A stretch of DNA of 64,000 nt from Haliscomenobacter sp040401995 (GCA_040401995.1 JBBANM010000027.1:7908-71907); one strand, 5' to 3'; positions 43,314 to 52,794 are shown, counted from the first letter of the stretch. Program-made: numbers and translations. Notes: a model not told the origin generated them from the sequence alone.

Positions 43314-44344
43314 TGGGGCAGCAGATGACTTTATCAGAACGGTTGGCGGTGATCACGCGATTAGGGCAATACATCATGCAAAATGATGAACGACTGCAAG
43401 CTTACGTACAGCGAACCGCGGTTGTCAATCCTTGGTTTACACTTGAAAACCAGTTCAAAGCCCTGAATTCCATTGCCCAACAATTCCTTGATCCCGAAAA
43501 ATTAGTGGTTTGGATCAGCGGATATGTTTTTCCGGAAAAAGCAGTTGAGCAAAAAATCATCGGGCTGGTATTGGCAGGAAACATTCCTTTGGTGGGTTTT
43601 CACGATGTGTTGTGTACGTTTGTAAGCGGACATCAGGCCAAGATCAAATTATCGGAAAAAGATCCCTTTTTGCTTCCTTACTTGGTGCAAGTAATGACCG
43701 AATTGGATGAAAAAGTGGCGGCTTATTTCAATTTTGTAGATCGCTTACAAGACTACGATGCAGTCATTGCTACTGGAAGCAACAATTCATCGCGTTATTT
43801 TGAAGCGTATTTCGGCAAACACCCGCACATCATCCGTAAAAACCGGAATGCCATTGCCGTTTTGCAGGGCGATGAAAGCACCGATGAATTGCGGCGGCTG
43901 AGTGAAGATGTATTTCAATATTTTGGATTGGGGTGTCGGAATGTTTCCAAAATTTACGTACCGGAAGGGTATGATTTTAACTCCTTGCTAGAAGTTTTTC
44001 ATGAGCATAAAGAACTGGTGCTCAATAATAAATACAAAAATAATTTCGATTACAATTACGCCTTTCTGATGCTGAACAAAGCGGCATTTTTGGCCAATGG
44101 TTGTATTTTATTGATTGAAGACCCCTCTTTGACCTCGCGGATTGCCAGTTTGAATTATACGTATTACCCTAGTTTGGATTGGATGGAACAAGAAATTGCC
44201 GATCGGGAAGAGCAGATTCAATGTGTGGTGGCTCGCTCGGGGTTTTTGTCCAGTGCTACGGTTGATTTTGGAACCACCCAAACTCCAGAATTGTGGTCGT
44301 ATGCTGATGGTGTTGATACGCTCCAGTTTTTGTTAGGACTTTAA
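43313..44344 (+). CDS. LuxC-domain acyl-CoA reductase
   Basis: 343 residues, acyl-CoA reductase (LuxC) family. Seen: GNIPLVGFHDVLCTFVSGHQAKIKLSEKDPFLLP, DAVIATGSNNSSRYFEAYF and the likely catalytic Cys in YFGLGCRNVSKIYVPEGYDF. It would reduce an acyl-CoA or acyl group to an aldehyde. The start overlaps the DUF1415 stop (TAATG). No other lipid genes are next to it, so the substrate is open. Confidence 0.85.
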   Translation: MGQQMTLSERLAVITRLGQYIMQNDERLQAYVQRTAVVNPWFTLENQFKALNSIAQQFLDPEKLVVWISGYVFPEKAVEQKIIGLVLAGNIPLVGFHDVLCTFVSGHQAKIKLSEKDPFLLPYLVQVMTELDEKVAAYFNFVDRLQDYDAVIATGSNNSSRYFEAYFGKHPHIIRKNRNAIAVLQGDESTDELRRLSEDVFQYFGLGCRNVSKIYVPEGYDFNSLLEVFHEHKELVLNNKYKNNFDYNYAFLMLNKAAFLANGCILLIEDPSLTSRIASLNYTYYPSLDWMEQEIADREEQIQCVVARSGFLSSATVDFGTTQTPELWSYADGVDTLQFLLGL

Positions 44345-44359
44345 TCTTAGAAAAGCACG

Positions 44360-44542
44360 TTTAGCACCCGCCTTCGGCGGAGCAATTTTTTGCCACAAAT
44401 TGCACAAATTTTCACAAATTGAAACACAAACTTGCGTTTGTGTCTTTGAACCAGACGAAGTCGGGGTCTTAATTTGTGAAAATTTGTGTAATTAGTGGCT
44501 GAAAAATAAGTAATCGAATCGCCGAAGGCGAGGGGTTGAAAT
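44360..44542. repeat. Imperfect palindrome (D), family with CGCCTTCGGCG ends
   Basis: The ends are CACCCGCCTTCGGCG (near 44364) and CGCCGAAGGCGAGGGG (near 44521). Inside, AATTTTTTGCCACAAATTGC... pairs with ...GTGTAATTAGTGGCTGAAAAAT. The centre is ACACAAAC-TTGC-GTTTGTGT (44424-44443). Same plan as elements at 55912 and 58450. Non-coding. Confidence 0.75.
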
Positions 44543-44569
44543 TTTTAAAAAAATACATTTTAGCCGATC

Positions 44570-45082
44570 ATGTTGACTTTAGTAAATGCCACAGCCGAGC
44601 AGATGCCGATTGTACAAGACATTGCGCACCGTACTTGGCCCACCACTTTTGCCGGAATACTAACCCCGGATCAAATTGCCTACATGTTGGATTGGATGTA
44701 CAACGTCCCCACGCTTACCCAACAAGTCAGTGAACAAGGGCATCACTTTATTTTGGTGGAAGAAGAGGGCGAATATTTGGGGTATGCCGGTTTTGAACAC
44801 CACTTTGAAGGGCAATCCCGAACAAAATTGCACAAGATCTACCTCCTGCCGAGCGCTCAGGGCAAAGGCGCGGGAAAGCTACTGATCGATGAAGTGGTAA
44901 AAAGAACCCAGGATTCGGGTGATGATTCACTGTTTCTGCATGTGAACCGGGAAAACAAAGCCGTATTGTTTTACGAAAAAATAGGGTTTAATACCATCCA
45001 AGTGCTGGATGTGCCCATTGGCAATGGATATTTTATGAATGATTTTGTGATGCAATTGGATCTGGGTAGCTTATTGAGTTAA
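44570..45082 (+). CDS. GNAT-family N-acetyltransferase
   Basis: 170 residues. The acetyl-CoA motif A is KIYLLPSAQGKGAGKLLIDEV near residue 87-107, followed by DSLFLHVNRENKAVLFYEKIGF. The N-terminal helix MLTLVNATAEQMPIVQDIAHRTWPTTFAGILTPDQI is typical of the family. Substrate unknown. It follows element D; a tandem repeat follows downstream. Confidence 0.88.
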   Translation: MLTLVNATAEQMPIVQDIAHRTWPTTFAGILTPDQIAYMLDWMYNVPTLTQQVSEQGHHFILVEEEGEYLGYAGFEHHFEGQSRTKLHKIYLLPSAQGKGAGKLLIDEVVKRTQDSGDDSLFLHVNRENKAVLFYEKIGFNTIQVLDVPIGNGYFMNDFVMQLDLGSLLS

Positions 45083-45297
45083 ATCGTTGTCATTGAGCAC
45101 GATGTAGGTAGAGACGCATTGCAATGCGTCTCTACAGAATTGGAGCCATACCCCAGATCAGGAATTTGCCCTGGTTGTTTATTGATCTGGGGAGTTTATC
45201 AGTTAAATCGTTGTGGTTAAGCACGATGTGGTAGAGACGCATTGCAATGCGTCTCTACAGAATGGGAGCTATACCCCAGATCAGGAATTTGCCCCGA
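45077..45297. repeat. Two tandem ~124-bp repeats with a 28-bp perfect palindrome
   Basis: Two copies (from 45077 and from 45201) share GTTAAATCGTTG, a GAGCACGATGT-like word and CCCCAGATCAGGAATTTGCC. Each holds a perfect 28-bp palindrome whose half is GTAGAGACGCATTG (45108-45135 and 45231-45258). Non-coding and downstream of the acetyltransferase. Confidence 0.8.
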
Positions 45298-45326
45298 TTT
45301 TGTACTGCTCATGATTTTTTCAAATC

Positions 45327-45375
45327 AAAAAAGAAAAGGTCGCTCAAGTTTTACCTGAGCGACCTTTTCTTTTTT
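45327..45375. terminator. Strong bidirectional terminator
   Basis: A perfect 20-bp stem (45327-45346 with 45356-45375) has AGGTCGCTCA / TGAGCGACCT at the centre and A/T runs at the ends. It lies between convergent genes. Confidence 0.9.
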
Positions 45376-45388
45376 GGATCAGCAATGC

Positions 45389-46963
45389 TTATTGCGTGAC
45401 GCTAATCTTTTTCGCAACAATCCCTTCATCGAATCGTATCTGCATGACATACGTCCCAGCAGGGAGGTTACCACGATTGAATTCGTAGGAAGAGCTGTTG
45501 ATATCCATGGCCGCGCGTACCATTTTACCTTGCATGTCGTAGATGGCAATATCCAGCATTTTTGATTTAGCTGAACTTTGGAACCACATCACATCAGCGG
45601 TAGGGTTTGGTCCATATTTCAATTCCACCTGCTCTGCGCTGATCACTTCCTGAACAGAAGTAGCCAAGTTCAAAGCCAAGTAGGCACGGGGAAGGAATAC
45701 CGCCATACAAGTATCCAAGTAAGCCATACCTTTTGCTTTGGTCATGTTGGGGTTTGTCAACAAGGCATCAGCGTGCAATTGCTTAGCGCTGTAGTTGCTA
45801 CCAATAGCAGCGTTGGTACCAGCTACCACCAATTTCAAGGTAGTAGTATCCCACCATTCCCATGGACCAGCTTCAAAGCGGTTGCCAGGAGTAACAAAAG
45901 GATACATGTTGTCGACTGACAAGGTGGTGTTTTGACCACCGATAGTGATTGGAATTTGCTTGTATACTTGGTTGCGAAGGTTTACTGGATCAGTAGCACT
46001 GTTGGCAGCAGCAACTTTAGCGTTGCGGCCAAAGCCGTTCGCCAAACCTACCAAGGTACGGGTACCAGAAACGTTTACAACGAATTCACGAGTAGTAGGC
46101 ACGATTACTGCTCCGTCAGCAAATGGTGCAAATGGATCAGACAATACGTGGAAACCCATCAAAACTGGCTCATTGGCTTTGCCTTCCATCCAAGACTTAT
46201 CACCCAAAGCACCGCCCATGTTCACACAGATAGCGAAATCAGAGCTATAGCCTGGAGTATTGACTTTGTTCAATGGAGTAGCTGTTGTGCCAAATGGGTT
46301 ACTGCTCAAAGTAGTATCCACAAAAGGTCTCAAAGTTGCCGTGTTGATGAATTTATCAATGGCTACTTCTTTAGCGAAGTTGTCCAAATAGCCACAACCC
46401 AAAGAGATGTAACCACCAGTACCTTGTCCCCAAAGGGTAATTTTACTTGGGTCGATGCCGTATGGGTTGCCATCTACAGCGGTAGATTTACGCAAAAAAC
46501 GGATCAAAGAACGGATGTCCTGAATACCACGGTAAGCGGCACCCAAAAGCGTACCAGTACGGGTGTTTTGATCCCCAACTGGGTTCCAGCCTGCGCGGTA
46601 AGTGGCAGCAATTGCCACATAACCCAAACGGGCAAAACGACGGCACATTTCCACTACTGAAGAGTCAGAACGGGCACCGGTGATACCGCCATTGATCAGC
46701 GGTGGCAAAAAGCTACCGGTGTGGATATAAATAACTACCGGGCGATTAGTAGCCACGTCGCCAACTGGTGTATAAACATCCATTTTAAGATCTGAAGCTA
46801 CTGGAGCACCAGTTAGTACGCTGAGGTTGTTGGCATAAGTCACATCCTTTTTTACGGTAAAAGCGCCAAATACCGGATTAAGAAACCGGCGAGCCTGGGC
46901 ATTCATTGAAGTGATGCTGGCAACCAGGGCTAAAATAAAAAGTAAACGGTTAATCTGTTTCAT
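45389..46963 (-). CDS. Secreted alpha/beta-hydrolase (carboxylesterase-like) with T9SS C-terminal domain
   Basis: 524 residues from ATG 46963, with signal peptide MKQINRLLFILALVASITSMNAQ. Residues ~40-350 follow a carboxylesterase/lipase layout (LKMDVYTPVG, RPVVIYIHTGSF, YVAIAATYRAGW, GIDPSKITLWGQGTGGYISLG). The nucleophile elbow G-x-S-x-G reads GQGTG at residues 179-183, so the serine is replaced. The last ~75 residues (GPNPTADVMWFQSS...IYDMQGKMV...LPAGTYVMQIRF...KKISVTQ) form a type IX secretion sorting domain. Likely surface-exposed; hydrolase activity is doubtful. Confidence 0.8.
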   Translation of the reverse strand: MKQINRLLFILALVASITSMNAQARRFLNPVFGAFTVKKDVTYANNLSVLTGAPVASDLKMDVYTPVGDVATNRPVVIYIHTGSFLPPLINGGITGARSDSSVVEMCRRFARLGYVAIAATYRAGWNPVGDQNTRTGTLLGAAYRGIQDIRSLIRFLRKSTAVDGNPYGIDPSKITLWGQGTGGYISLGCGYLDNFAKEVAIDKFINTATLRPFVDTTLSSNPFGTTATPLNKVNTPGYSSDFAICVNMGGALGDKSWMEGKANEPVLMGFHVLSDPFAPFADGAVIVPTTREFVVNVSGTRTLVGLANGFGRNAKVAAANSATDPVNLRNQVYKQIPITIGGQNTTLSVDNMYPFVTPGNRFEAGPWEWWDTTTLKLVVAGTNAAIGSNYSAKQLHADALLTNPNMTKAKGMAYLDTCMAVFLPRAYLALNLATSVQEVISAEQVELKYGPNPTADVMWFQSSAKSKMLDIAIYDMQGKMVRAAMDINSSSYEFNRGNLPAGTYVMQIRFDEGIVAKKISVTQ

Positions 46964-47123
46964 GCTATACATTGGTTTAAAAGCGTGTTAAAAAAAATAT
47001 ATTCCCGAAAAGTCTATTATCAAAATAATCATAAAAGTATTGGCTAAAAGGAGGAATGAAGCAGAACTTCAGGTAGTATGTTCGTAGTCCATTAACCTTC
47101 TTATTTCCATCAATGCCACGATT

Positions 47124-47393
47124 TTAGAAAATCATAGCTGATAGCTTAACGCTTGGGGAATCAACTGATAAAAGACTGGGATTAGCCTTTCTTTTCAAGA
47201 GTATACGCTCTGTCATGTTTAGGGTTTGGCATATTTGCTCCACAATGCCCTTCTTACTCCAAATTTCGAAATAGTAATACACTATTTTCCAGTGAGGGAA
47301 GCTGCTATCCAAATTTCGCCATTGAGTATCTGTTCGAGTTATCCAAACTAGGGCATTGAATATTTCTCTCAAATCAGGTTTGCTGGGGGTGCC
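47124..47393 (-). pseudogene. IS5-like transposase remnant (N-terminal part)
   Basis: The frame reads KPDLREIFNALVWITRTDTQWRNLDSSFPHWKIVYYYFEIWSKKGIVEQI, then SVDSPSVKL before a stop. This matches the N-terminal half of IS5/IS4-type transposases (the usual LRTGCQWR, FP.W.TVYYYF and DSQSVK words). The frame is also open a little upstream of its first ATG. The catalytic DDE half is missing, so it is a decayed insertion sequence. No clear terminal inverted repeats remain. Confidence 0.7.
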
Positions 47394-47712
47394 AGTTCAA
47401 AAAAAAACTTTTATAACTTCACACTGGTCATCGGTGAGCCGTTCAAATTGCGGTTACATATCTATAAAGTTTGGGCGCTTACAAGATGCGCCGATGACCA
47501 CTTTTTCCCCTCTTTTTATCTGTTCAACTTATTAAACAAACTCTTAAATAACAAAGTTTTCCTTCCGTGAAATGACTAGTAACGAAGAAGAAGCGATTGG
47601 TGCAAAAAAAATCTTTTTTTCGATTTTTTTGCTTACAAGCGCTTTCTTCGTTCTGAATTTAATAAAAACGACCAAATTTAATTCTTTGTTCGCCATTTAA
47701 AGAGAATTTTTT
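47394..47712. other. Intergenic gap with inverted repeats
   Basis: No supported gene. A 10-bp inverted repeat TGGTCATCGG (47425-47434) / CCGATGACCA (47491-47500) encloses 56 bp. A second imperfect hairpin pairs CGAAGAAGAAGCG (near 47584) with CGCTTTCTTCG (to about 47652), with an AAAAAAATC/GATTTTTTT stem inside it. These may include the end of the TonB receptor transcript. Confidence 0.45.
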
Positions 47713-50547
47713 CTATTTCTTTTTAAATGGCAAATCATAAGTAAATGTCAAATACAACAACCGCCCAATTTGTGGTCCGCCATAAACCTGATAGGTAAGG
47801 CGATTGAGCAAATTGGAACCTCCTAATTTGAAGGTGGTGTGAATTTTTTTGGCTTGCCAGTTGATCTGCGCGTCGAGCAAATCATAAGTAGGAATCAAAC
47901 CCGTAAACTGTGGAGACCCTGTAAACAAGTAGCCTTCAATCCATTTGTAGTTGATACTGAAGCCAAAGTCTGGCAATACCAAACCACCCATTTTCAACGG
48001 AATATCACGACCAGAAAAACTCAAGTTGAACTTATTCAAAGGCGTGTTAAAGGCTGGAATAATTGGGTCGCTACTAACAGTATTCAATTTATTGTAAGAA
48101 TAGTTGCCACCCAAAGCAAAATAAGTGGCAAAGTAATAGGTCAAACCAATGGAAAACCCTTGTGTGGTCACGCGGTCGCGGGCATTGGCAGCTACGCGAT
48201 ACGCCTGAAGGTTAACAGGTAAACCGTTTACAGAATTGAAAGTAGCGTCGACACCTAAGTTGTAGCCAATAAAGTTTTTGTAGAAACTGTAGTAGTAAGT
48301 TGCATCGATGTACAACTTATTGAACAAAGTATTGCGGTAACCCACTTCTAGGGTTTTTACTTGTTCAGGGCGGATAGGCGCCACGTTAAAATACTCTAGA
48401 TCGGATTTTTCACGCGAGTTGAGATAGGTGCGTAGCGAAGGTACGGTGATCAAGTTGTTGAAACCTTGCAAGTTACCAATCAAAATGGCGCGACCTACGT
48501 TGTAAAAAAGATACTGGTCGGATAAAGTGGGGTTGCGAATCGCTGAAGAAAAAGAAAAACGAATGGTTTCCTTGTTGGTTGGGGTATATACCAAGGAAGC
48601 TGCTGGAGAAAACAAGTAATTAAAATTCTGGTTTTTATCCATCCGCATGGTAGCACTGATCTTCCAACGGTTATCTAACTCCAAGGTGCCCCCGCCATAA
48701 ATGCCATATTCGTACACACTTATTTTGCGACCATTGGTGTCCAAAAGGATAGAACCGCGGGAATTAGGCGTATACAAGCGCCCTGAACCTCCTACCTGCA
48801 TGTCAAAATCGGTGATTTTTCCACCTTTGTAGATGTCGTTGAATTTGTACTCACCTTGAGTATGGAACAAGGCGGAGCGGTCAAAAAAACGGGTGCCGCC
48901 TTCCGCAAAAGAAACCTTGCTGGTGATTTCGTTAAATGCGTCTTTGTAGCGCTGAGTGCCAGGCTGGAAGAAGTCGACCGTATTGGTAATTGTATTGGCT
49001 TTTTCGGCTGCTAAACGTGCCCCTGAATGGTACACCTGCAAGGAATCTACTACATTAGGTTTGGTTAAAAAATTGCCGATAGCGTTTTGATAACCGGTGG
49101 GATTGCCCAAGTAATCCAAAATGCGAGGGTAGCCTTCTATTTTTTGAATCCGCGGGTTGACCGATTGCTGCCAGTAATTGATGTAATCGGCCAGCCACAA
49201 GTTGCCCGCTTTGGCTTTTTCTTGCAGTTTAAGCGCCGTAAAATACGGGTCGTAAGAGTTTCCGGCATCTTCATGCGTGGCATAAGCCCGAATGAAGTAC
49301 TTATCTTGTTTTTTTAACTCTATCCGGTGCTGGTAAAACTTGATGTCGCGCAAACTAAAACGGTTGTCACCCTGATAAACCGTTGTACCCGTACTGTAAT
49401 TGGTAGCAACGATGAGTTCAGGCGAATTGAATGTTTTAGAAGGATTTAACCGAATATGCGTCGCAAAAGCCAACTTGGTATTGGTTGAGTTGTAGTTCAC
49501 AATGTCCACCTCGCGGTAGCCCTGGCGGTGGATAATGCCTAGTCCGGGCAGCGAAAAAGTTTGCCGGAAATCGTTGGAGGTCAAATATTCGTCTCCATAA
49601 ACGTTGACAGCGTCATATCCGCCAGGATTTTTTGTAGAACTTGGAGTATCATATACTTGGTTGTAGTTGTTGGCCACCCAATCGTAAGCTCTGAAGTAAG
49701 CCAAATTGAATTTCATGGCCACTACGTCCAGTCCTCTTTTGTTTTTGAATGCATCCGACCAGCGGAGCCCCGTTTCAATCAAATCACGAGACCCCCCTTT
49801 GAGCTGTACGGTCAATCCTCTGTGTATAAACGGGTTTTTGGTTTCAATGCTGATTACCCCGTTAAAGGCATTGGGGCCATAAAACGAAGAAGAGGCGCCC
49901 ACGATCAAGTTGACCCGATTAACATCCAATTCGGAAGCCCCCAAAAAATTACCTAGAGAAAAGTTCAAACCAGGGGATTGGTTGTCCACACCATCTATTA
50001 CTTGGAGCGAACGCACCGGGCTAGTACTATTGAAACCTCGGGTATTGATGATTTTAAAACCCAAACTGGCTGCGGTAAGATCCACATCTTTGAGGGCGCC
50101 CAAACCATCGTAAAAGTTTACTGATGGCGTTTCGGTGATGGCGATTGCGTCCATCGTTTCCATAGTGAGCGGTGATTGGGTTTGTTTTTCCGAAATCCGG
50201 CGACCTTTTACATCCACTGCACCAATGGTAATGGCTTCTTCCACCAAGGAAATGGCAATTTTTTGTGCTTCACTGTTTACTACCAATTCTTGATCGATAT
50301 ACCCTACATAGGAAATGACCAGCGTTAAAGGGAATTTTTGCTTGGTTTCTAGCTCAAATTTACCATCAAAATCGGCAACTGTCCCTTCGGTAGTACCTTT
50401 GATGATGAGCGTGGCGCTGGCCAATTGTTCACCTGATTTTGAATCTTTTATGACGCCTTTTATCTTACTTTGGGCGCCGATAAACAGCGGAAAGATAAAG
50501 AGCAAAATCTGTGAAAAACGCAGAAGAATTGTAAATTGGTATTTCAT
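47713..50547 (-). CDS. TonB-dependent outer membrane receptor
   Basis: 944 residues from ATG 50547 (MKYQFTILLRFSQILLFIF). A signal peptide is followed by a CarboxypepD_reg-like domain (KIKGVIKDSKSGEQLASATLIIKGTTEGTVADFDGKFELE), a plug domain (SPVRSLQVIDGVDNQSPGLNFSLGNFLGASELDVNRVNLIVGASSSFYGPNAFNGVISIETK) and a long beta barrel ending LLYLTFTYDLPFKKK. It imports an unknown substrate through the outer membrane. No SusD-like partner is next to it. Confidence 0.92.
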   Translation of the reverse strand: MKYQFTILLRFSQILLFIFPLFIGAQSKIKGVIKDSKSGEQLASATLIIKGTTEGTVADFDGKFELETKQKFPLTLVISYVGYIDQELVVNSEAQKIAISLVEEAITIGAVDVKGRRISEKQTQSPLTMETMDAIAITETPSVNFYDGLGALKDVDLTAASLGFKIINTRGFNSTSPVRSLQVIDGVDNQSPGLNFSLGNFLGASELDVNRVNLIVGASSSFYGPNAFNGVISIETKNPFIHRGLTVQLKGGSRDLIETGLRWSDAFKNKRGLDVVAMKFNLAYFRAYDWVANNYNQVYDTPSSTKNPGGYDAVNVYGDEYLTSNDFRQTFSLPGLGIIHRQGYREVDIVNYNSTNTKLAFATHIRLNPSKTFNSPELIVATNYSTGTTVYQGDNRFSLRDIKFYQHRIELKKQDKYFIRAYATHEDAGNSYDPYFTALKLQEKAKAGNLWLADYINYWQQSVNPRIQKIEGYPRILDYLGNPTGYQNAIGNFLTKPNVVDSLQVYHSGARLAAEKANTITNTVDFFQPGTQRYKDAFNEITSKVSFAEGGTRFFDRSALFHTQGEYKFNDIYKGGKITDFDMQVGGSGRLYTPNSRGSILLDTNGRKISVYEYGIYGGGTLELDNRWKISATMRMDKNQNFNYLFSPAASLVYTPTNKETIRFSFSSAIRNPTLSDQYLFYNVGRAILIGNLQGFNNLITVPSLRTYLNSREKSDLEYFNVAPIRPEQVKTLEVGYRNTLFNKLYIDATYYYSFYKNFIGYNLGVDATFNSVNGLPVNLQAYRVAANARDRVTTQGFSIGLTYYFATYFALGGNYSYNKLNTVSSDPIIPAFNTPLNKFNLSFSGRDIPLKMGGLVLPDFGFSINYKWIEGYLFTGSPQFTGLIPTYDLLDAQINWQAKKIHTTFKLGGSNLLNRLTYQVYGGPQIGRLLYLTFTYDLPFKKK

Positions 50548-50706
50548 GCTGTAAGCCAGTGAAGTGTGCAAATATTATTTTTTAATGGGGCAAAATACAG
50601 AATTTCTTAGCACAATTTAACTTTTTACTAACAGATTTTCATCCATTGAGCGACAATTGACCAAATTATTTTTAGGATACCCCGATTAAACAGGAATTTA
50701 ATTTCC

Positions 50707-51429
50707 CTAACAAATCTTTAACGCGGAGATTGCCAAGCCCAAAAGGAAAACGAGCCATCTTTGGTAACCAACCGGATTGCTTCCTTTTTGTTCGGCTTCA
50801 AAAAGGGTGTTGATAGCGATTTGCAGTAAATTTCCGGTTACCAAAGCCAGTAAAACCAACAATACCTGGGGATTGGCTATGAATTGGTGGGCAAAAAAAG
50901 CGGAAATGGGGGTACTGACGGCAAAAATAAGCAGCAGCGTTAAAGTTAAGCGCTTGCTAAATCCAGCCAAAAGAAAAAAGGAGGTCAAGGCAAAAGCGGC
51001 GGGTATGTTGTGCAGCAAAATGCCAAAAAGGAGTTCGTGAAAACCGGCGTTTTTATCCACTAAATTGCGGTATCCGCCCAGCGGTAAACCTTCCATCAGG
51101 GCATGCAAGGTCAAACCAATCATGATTTGCAGGGCAAAACGCCGCGCCCGATCGGCTGTGATGCTAGGGTGGCCGTGTTCAACGCCTTTGGACAATTGCT
51201 CCAACACGATTTGCAAACCAAAACCCGCCAAGATCCAAATGCCAATTGACATCTCTTTTTGCCCATACAACTCAGGTAATAAATGCAAAAAAACCAATCC
51301 CAACAAGTAAGCACCACTAAATGTAAGGATGTATTGCAACAAAGCTGGTTGTCGACTACTGACCCAAAACGCAGGTAAACCGCCCAGCAAAGGTGTCAGA
51401 AAAACTAGGGCATATTCCCAAAATTGCAT
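50707..51429 (-). CDS. ZIP-family metal transporter
   Basis: 240 residues, about 7-8 membrane helices. The ZIP metal sites are seen in GLTLHALMEGLPLG and LLFGILLHNIPAAFAL, and the histidine-bearing loop GVEHGHPS lies between helices. Likely takes up zinc or another divalent metal across the inner membrane. 31 bp downstream of the PAP2 gene, so it may belong to the same transcript. Confidence 0.9.
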   Translation of the reverse strand: MQFWEYALVFLTPLLGGLPAFWVSSRQPALLQYILTFSGAYLLGLVFLHLLPELYGQKEMSIGIWILAGFGLQIVLEQLSKGVEHGHPSITADRARRFALQIMIGLTLHALMEGLPLGGYRNLVDKNAGFHELLFGILLHNIPAAFALTSFFLLAGFSKRLTLTLLLIFAVSTPISAFFAHQFIANPQVLLVLLALVTGNLLQIAINTLFEAEQKGSNPVGYQRWLVFLLGLAISALKIC

Positions 51430-51460
51430 AGACTTTGGCTTTCTTTTTCCTTAGCGACGT

Positions 51461-52045
51461 TTATGCCGCCGGAGTTCGGCGCTCCAATCGCAACGCCGGA
51501 AAGCGAAGATACGCTTTTGCAACAATGTTGCCAATAGCTATGCCCAATAATGCGCCAACAAAAACATCGAAAGGGTAGTGGACGCCCACATACACCTGCG
51601 CCAGCGCGATGCTGCTGGCCCATAAATAAAGCGGCAAACGGATGCGGCGAAAAAACAATCCCAAGGTCATACTGATAAAAGCGGCAATGGCAAAATGGTT
51701 GGTAGCATGCGAAGAGGTAAAGCTGTAGCCCCCGCCGCATTCAATCAACAAGTGGACTTCTTTTTGTTCACTGGGCTCGTTGCAAGGTCTTAGCCGGTGC
51801 ACTGTCGGTTTGATGATTTTACTGCTCACTGTATCGGCCAAACCTACGGTGAGCGCCAGGGCTAAAATGAAATACACGCCACGCAATCGGAATTGCCACA
51901 AGACAAAGGTGGCCAGGGCAAGGTACAAAGGAATCCAAGTGGATTTTTCACGCCAGTAAGGCATGATGGCATCCAACCAAGGTGCAGAATGGCCATTGAT
52001 CAGGTGAAAAAGGTATACATCGAGTTGTTGTAGCGTTTCCATCAT
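51461..52045 (-). CDS. PAP2-family membrane phosphatase
   Basis: 194 residues with several transmembrane helices. The PAP2 phosphatase motifs are KPTVHRLRP, YSFTSSHATNHFAIA and VGVHYPFDVFVGALLG. It dephosphorylates a lipid phosphate or undecaprenyl pyrophosphate (substrate uncertain). Its ATG overlaps the stop of the upstream methyltransferase (ATGA). Confidence 0.93.
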   Translation of the reverse strand: MMETLQQLDVYLFHLINGHSAPWLDAIMPYWREKSTWIPLYLALATFVLWQFRLRGVYFILALALTVGLADTVSSKIIKPTVHRLRPCNEPSEQKEVHLLIECGGGYSFTSSHATNHFAIAAFISMTLGLFFRRIRLPLYLWASSIALAQVYVGVHYPFDVFVGALLGIAIGNIVAKAYLRFPALRLERRTPAA

Positions 52046-52794
52046 CGTTGTAAGATTAAAATAAGTCGGGGCGAAACAGCGGCGTCAAAAGCCCCCAATT
52101 GGTAATCGCCTAAAATTTCGCGGATGATCAATCCAGCTTTTTGGCACAAGTTTTCAAAATCGGGCAGACTAATGAGACACACATTTTCTTGAAAATTGAA
52201 AGTTTGGTCTTTGTCGGTTATTTGAATGTCTTTGATCACCCGCCGACCTTCAATCCTCCTTTTTTGTAGAAAATGAACGTCGCCAATCTGGCGCTCGTCT
52301 TCAGTGACTAAATGGTTTTTTATATAATCACTATTGAAAAAATCAAGCACAAAAACGCCGTCTTTTTTCAACCCTTTTGCCGCGCTGCGCAGGGTATTCA
52401 CATCTTCCCGCTCACTTTGAAAATAGCCAAAACTGGTAAAAAAACTAAAAATGTAATCGAAGTAATTGCTGCGAAAAGGCAAACGCATATCGTGCATAAA
52501 AAAAGACAGCTTATCGGTTTCAAACTGGCGAGCGTATTCGATGTTGTGAACCGACAAATCCAAACCGGTGATTTCAAACCCTTTTTCCGCTAAATAACGG
52601 GCAAAACGCCCTTTGCCGCAAGCCAAATCAAGCAAATGCGCGTCAGTCTCAGGTTGCAAACGATCCAACAAACGATCGATGAACAAATGCGCTTCTTGAT
52701 CGTCGTGTTTTTGGTACAGTAAATGGTAATAAGGTGAATCAAACCAATCTTTGAACCATTCTTTATTACTGGCAGCATTGCTGTTTGTATCCAT
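52042..52794 (-). CDS. Class I SAM-dependent methyltransferase
   Basis: 250 residues from ATG 52794 (MDTNSNAASNKEWFKDWF). SAM motif I is HLLDLACGKGRFARYLAEKGFEITGLDLS, followed by NYFDYIFSFFTSFGYFQSE and KKDGVFVLDFFNSDYI. Substrate unknown. It heads a minus-strand set with PAP2 and the ZIP gene. Confidence 0.88.
   Translation of the reverse strand: MDTNSNAASNKEWFKDWFDSPYYHLLYQKHDDQEAHLFIDRLLDRLQPETDAHLLDLACGKGRFARYLAEKGFEITGLDLSVHNIEYARQFETDKLSFFMHDMRLPFRSNYFDYIFSFFTSFGYFQSEREDVNTLRSAAKGLKKDGVFVLDFFNSDYIKNHLVTEDERQIGDVHFLQKRRIEGRRVIKDIQITDKDQTFNFQENVCLISLPDFENLCQKAGLIIREILGDYQLGAFDAAVSPRLILILQR

Noticed and set aside
45077..45297. Possible origin or attachment site because of the long palindromes
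   Set aside because: No DnaA-box cluster, integrase or dnaA/parAB context; better explained as an intergenic repeat.
45932..46660. 242-codon frame antisense to the T9SS hydrolase
   Set aside because: Lies entirely within the hydrolase gene; Ser/Thr-rich shadow frame without motifs.
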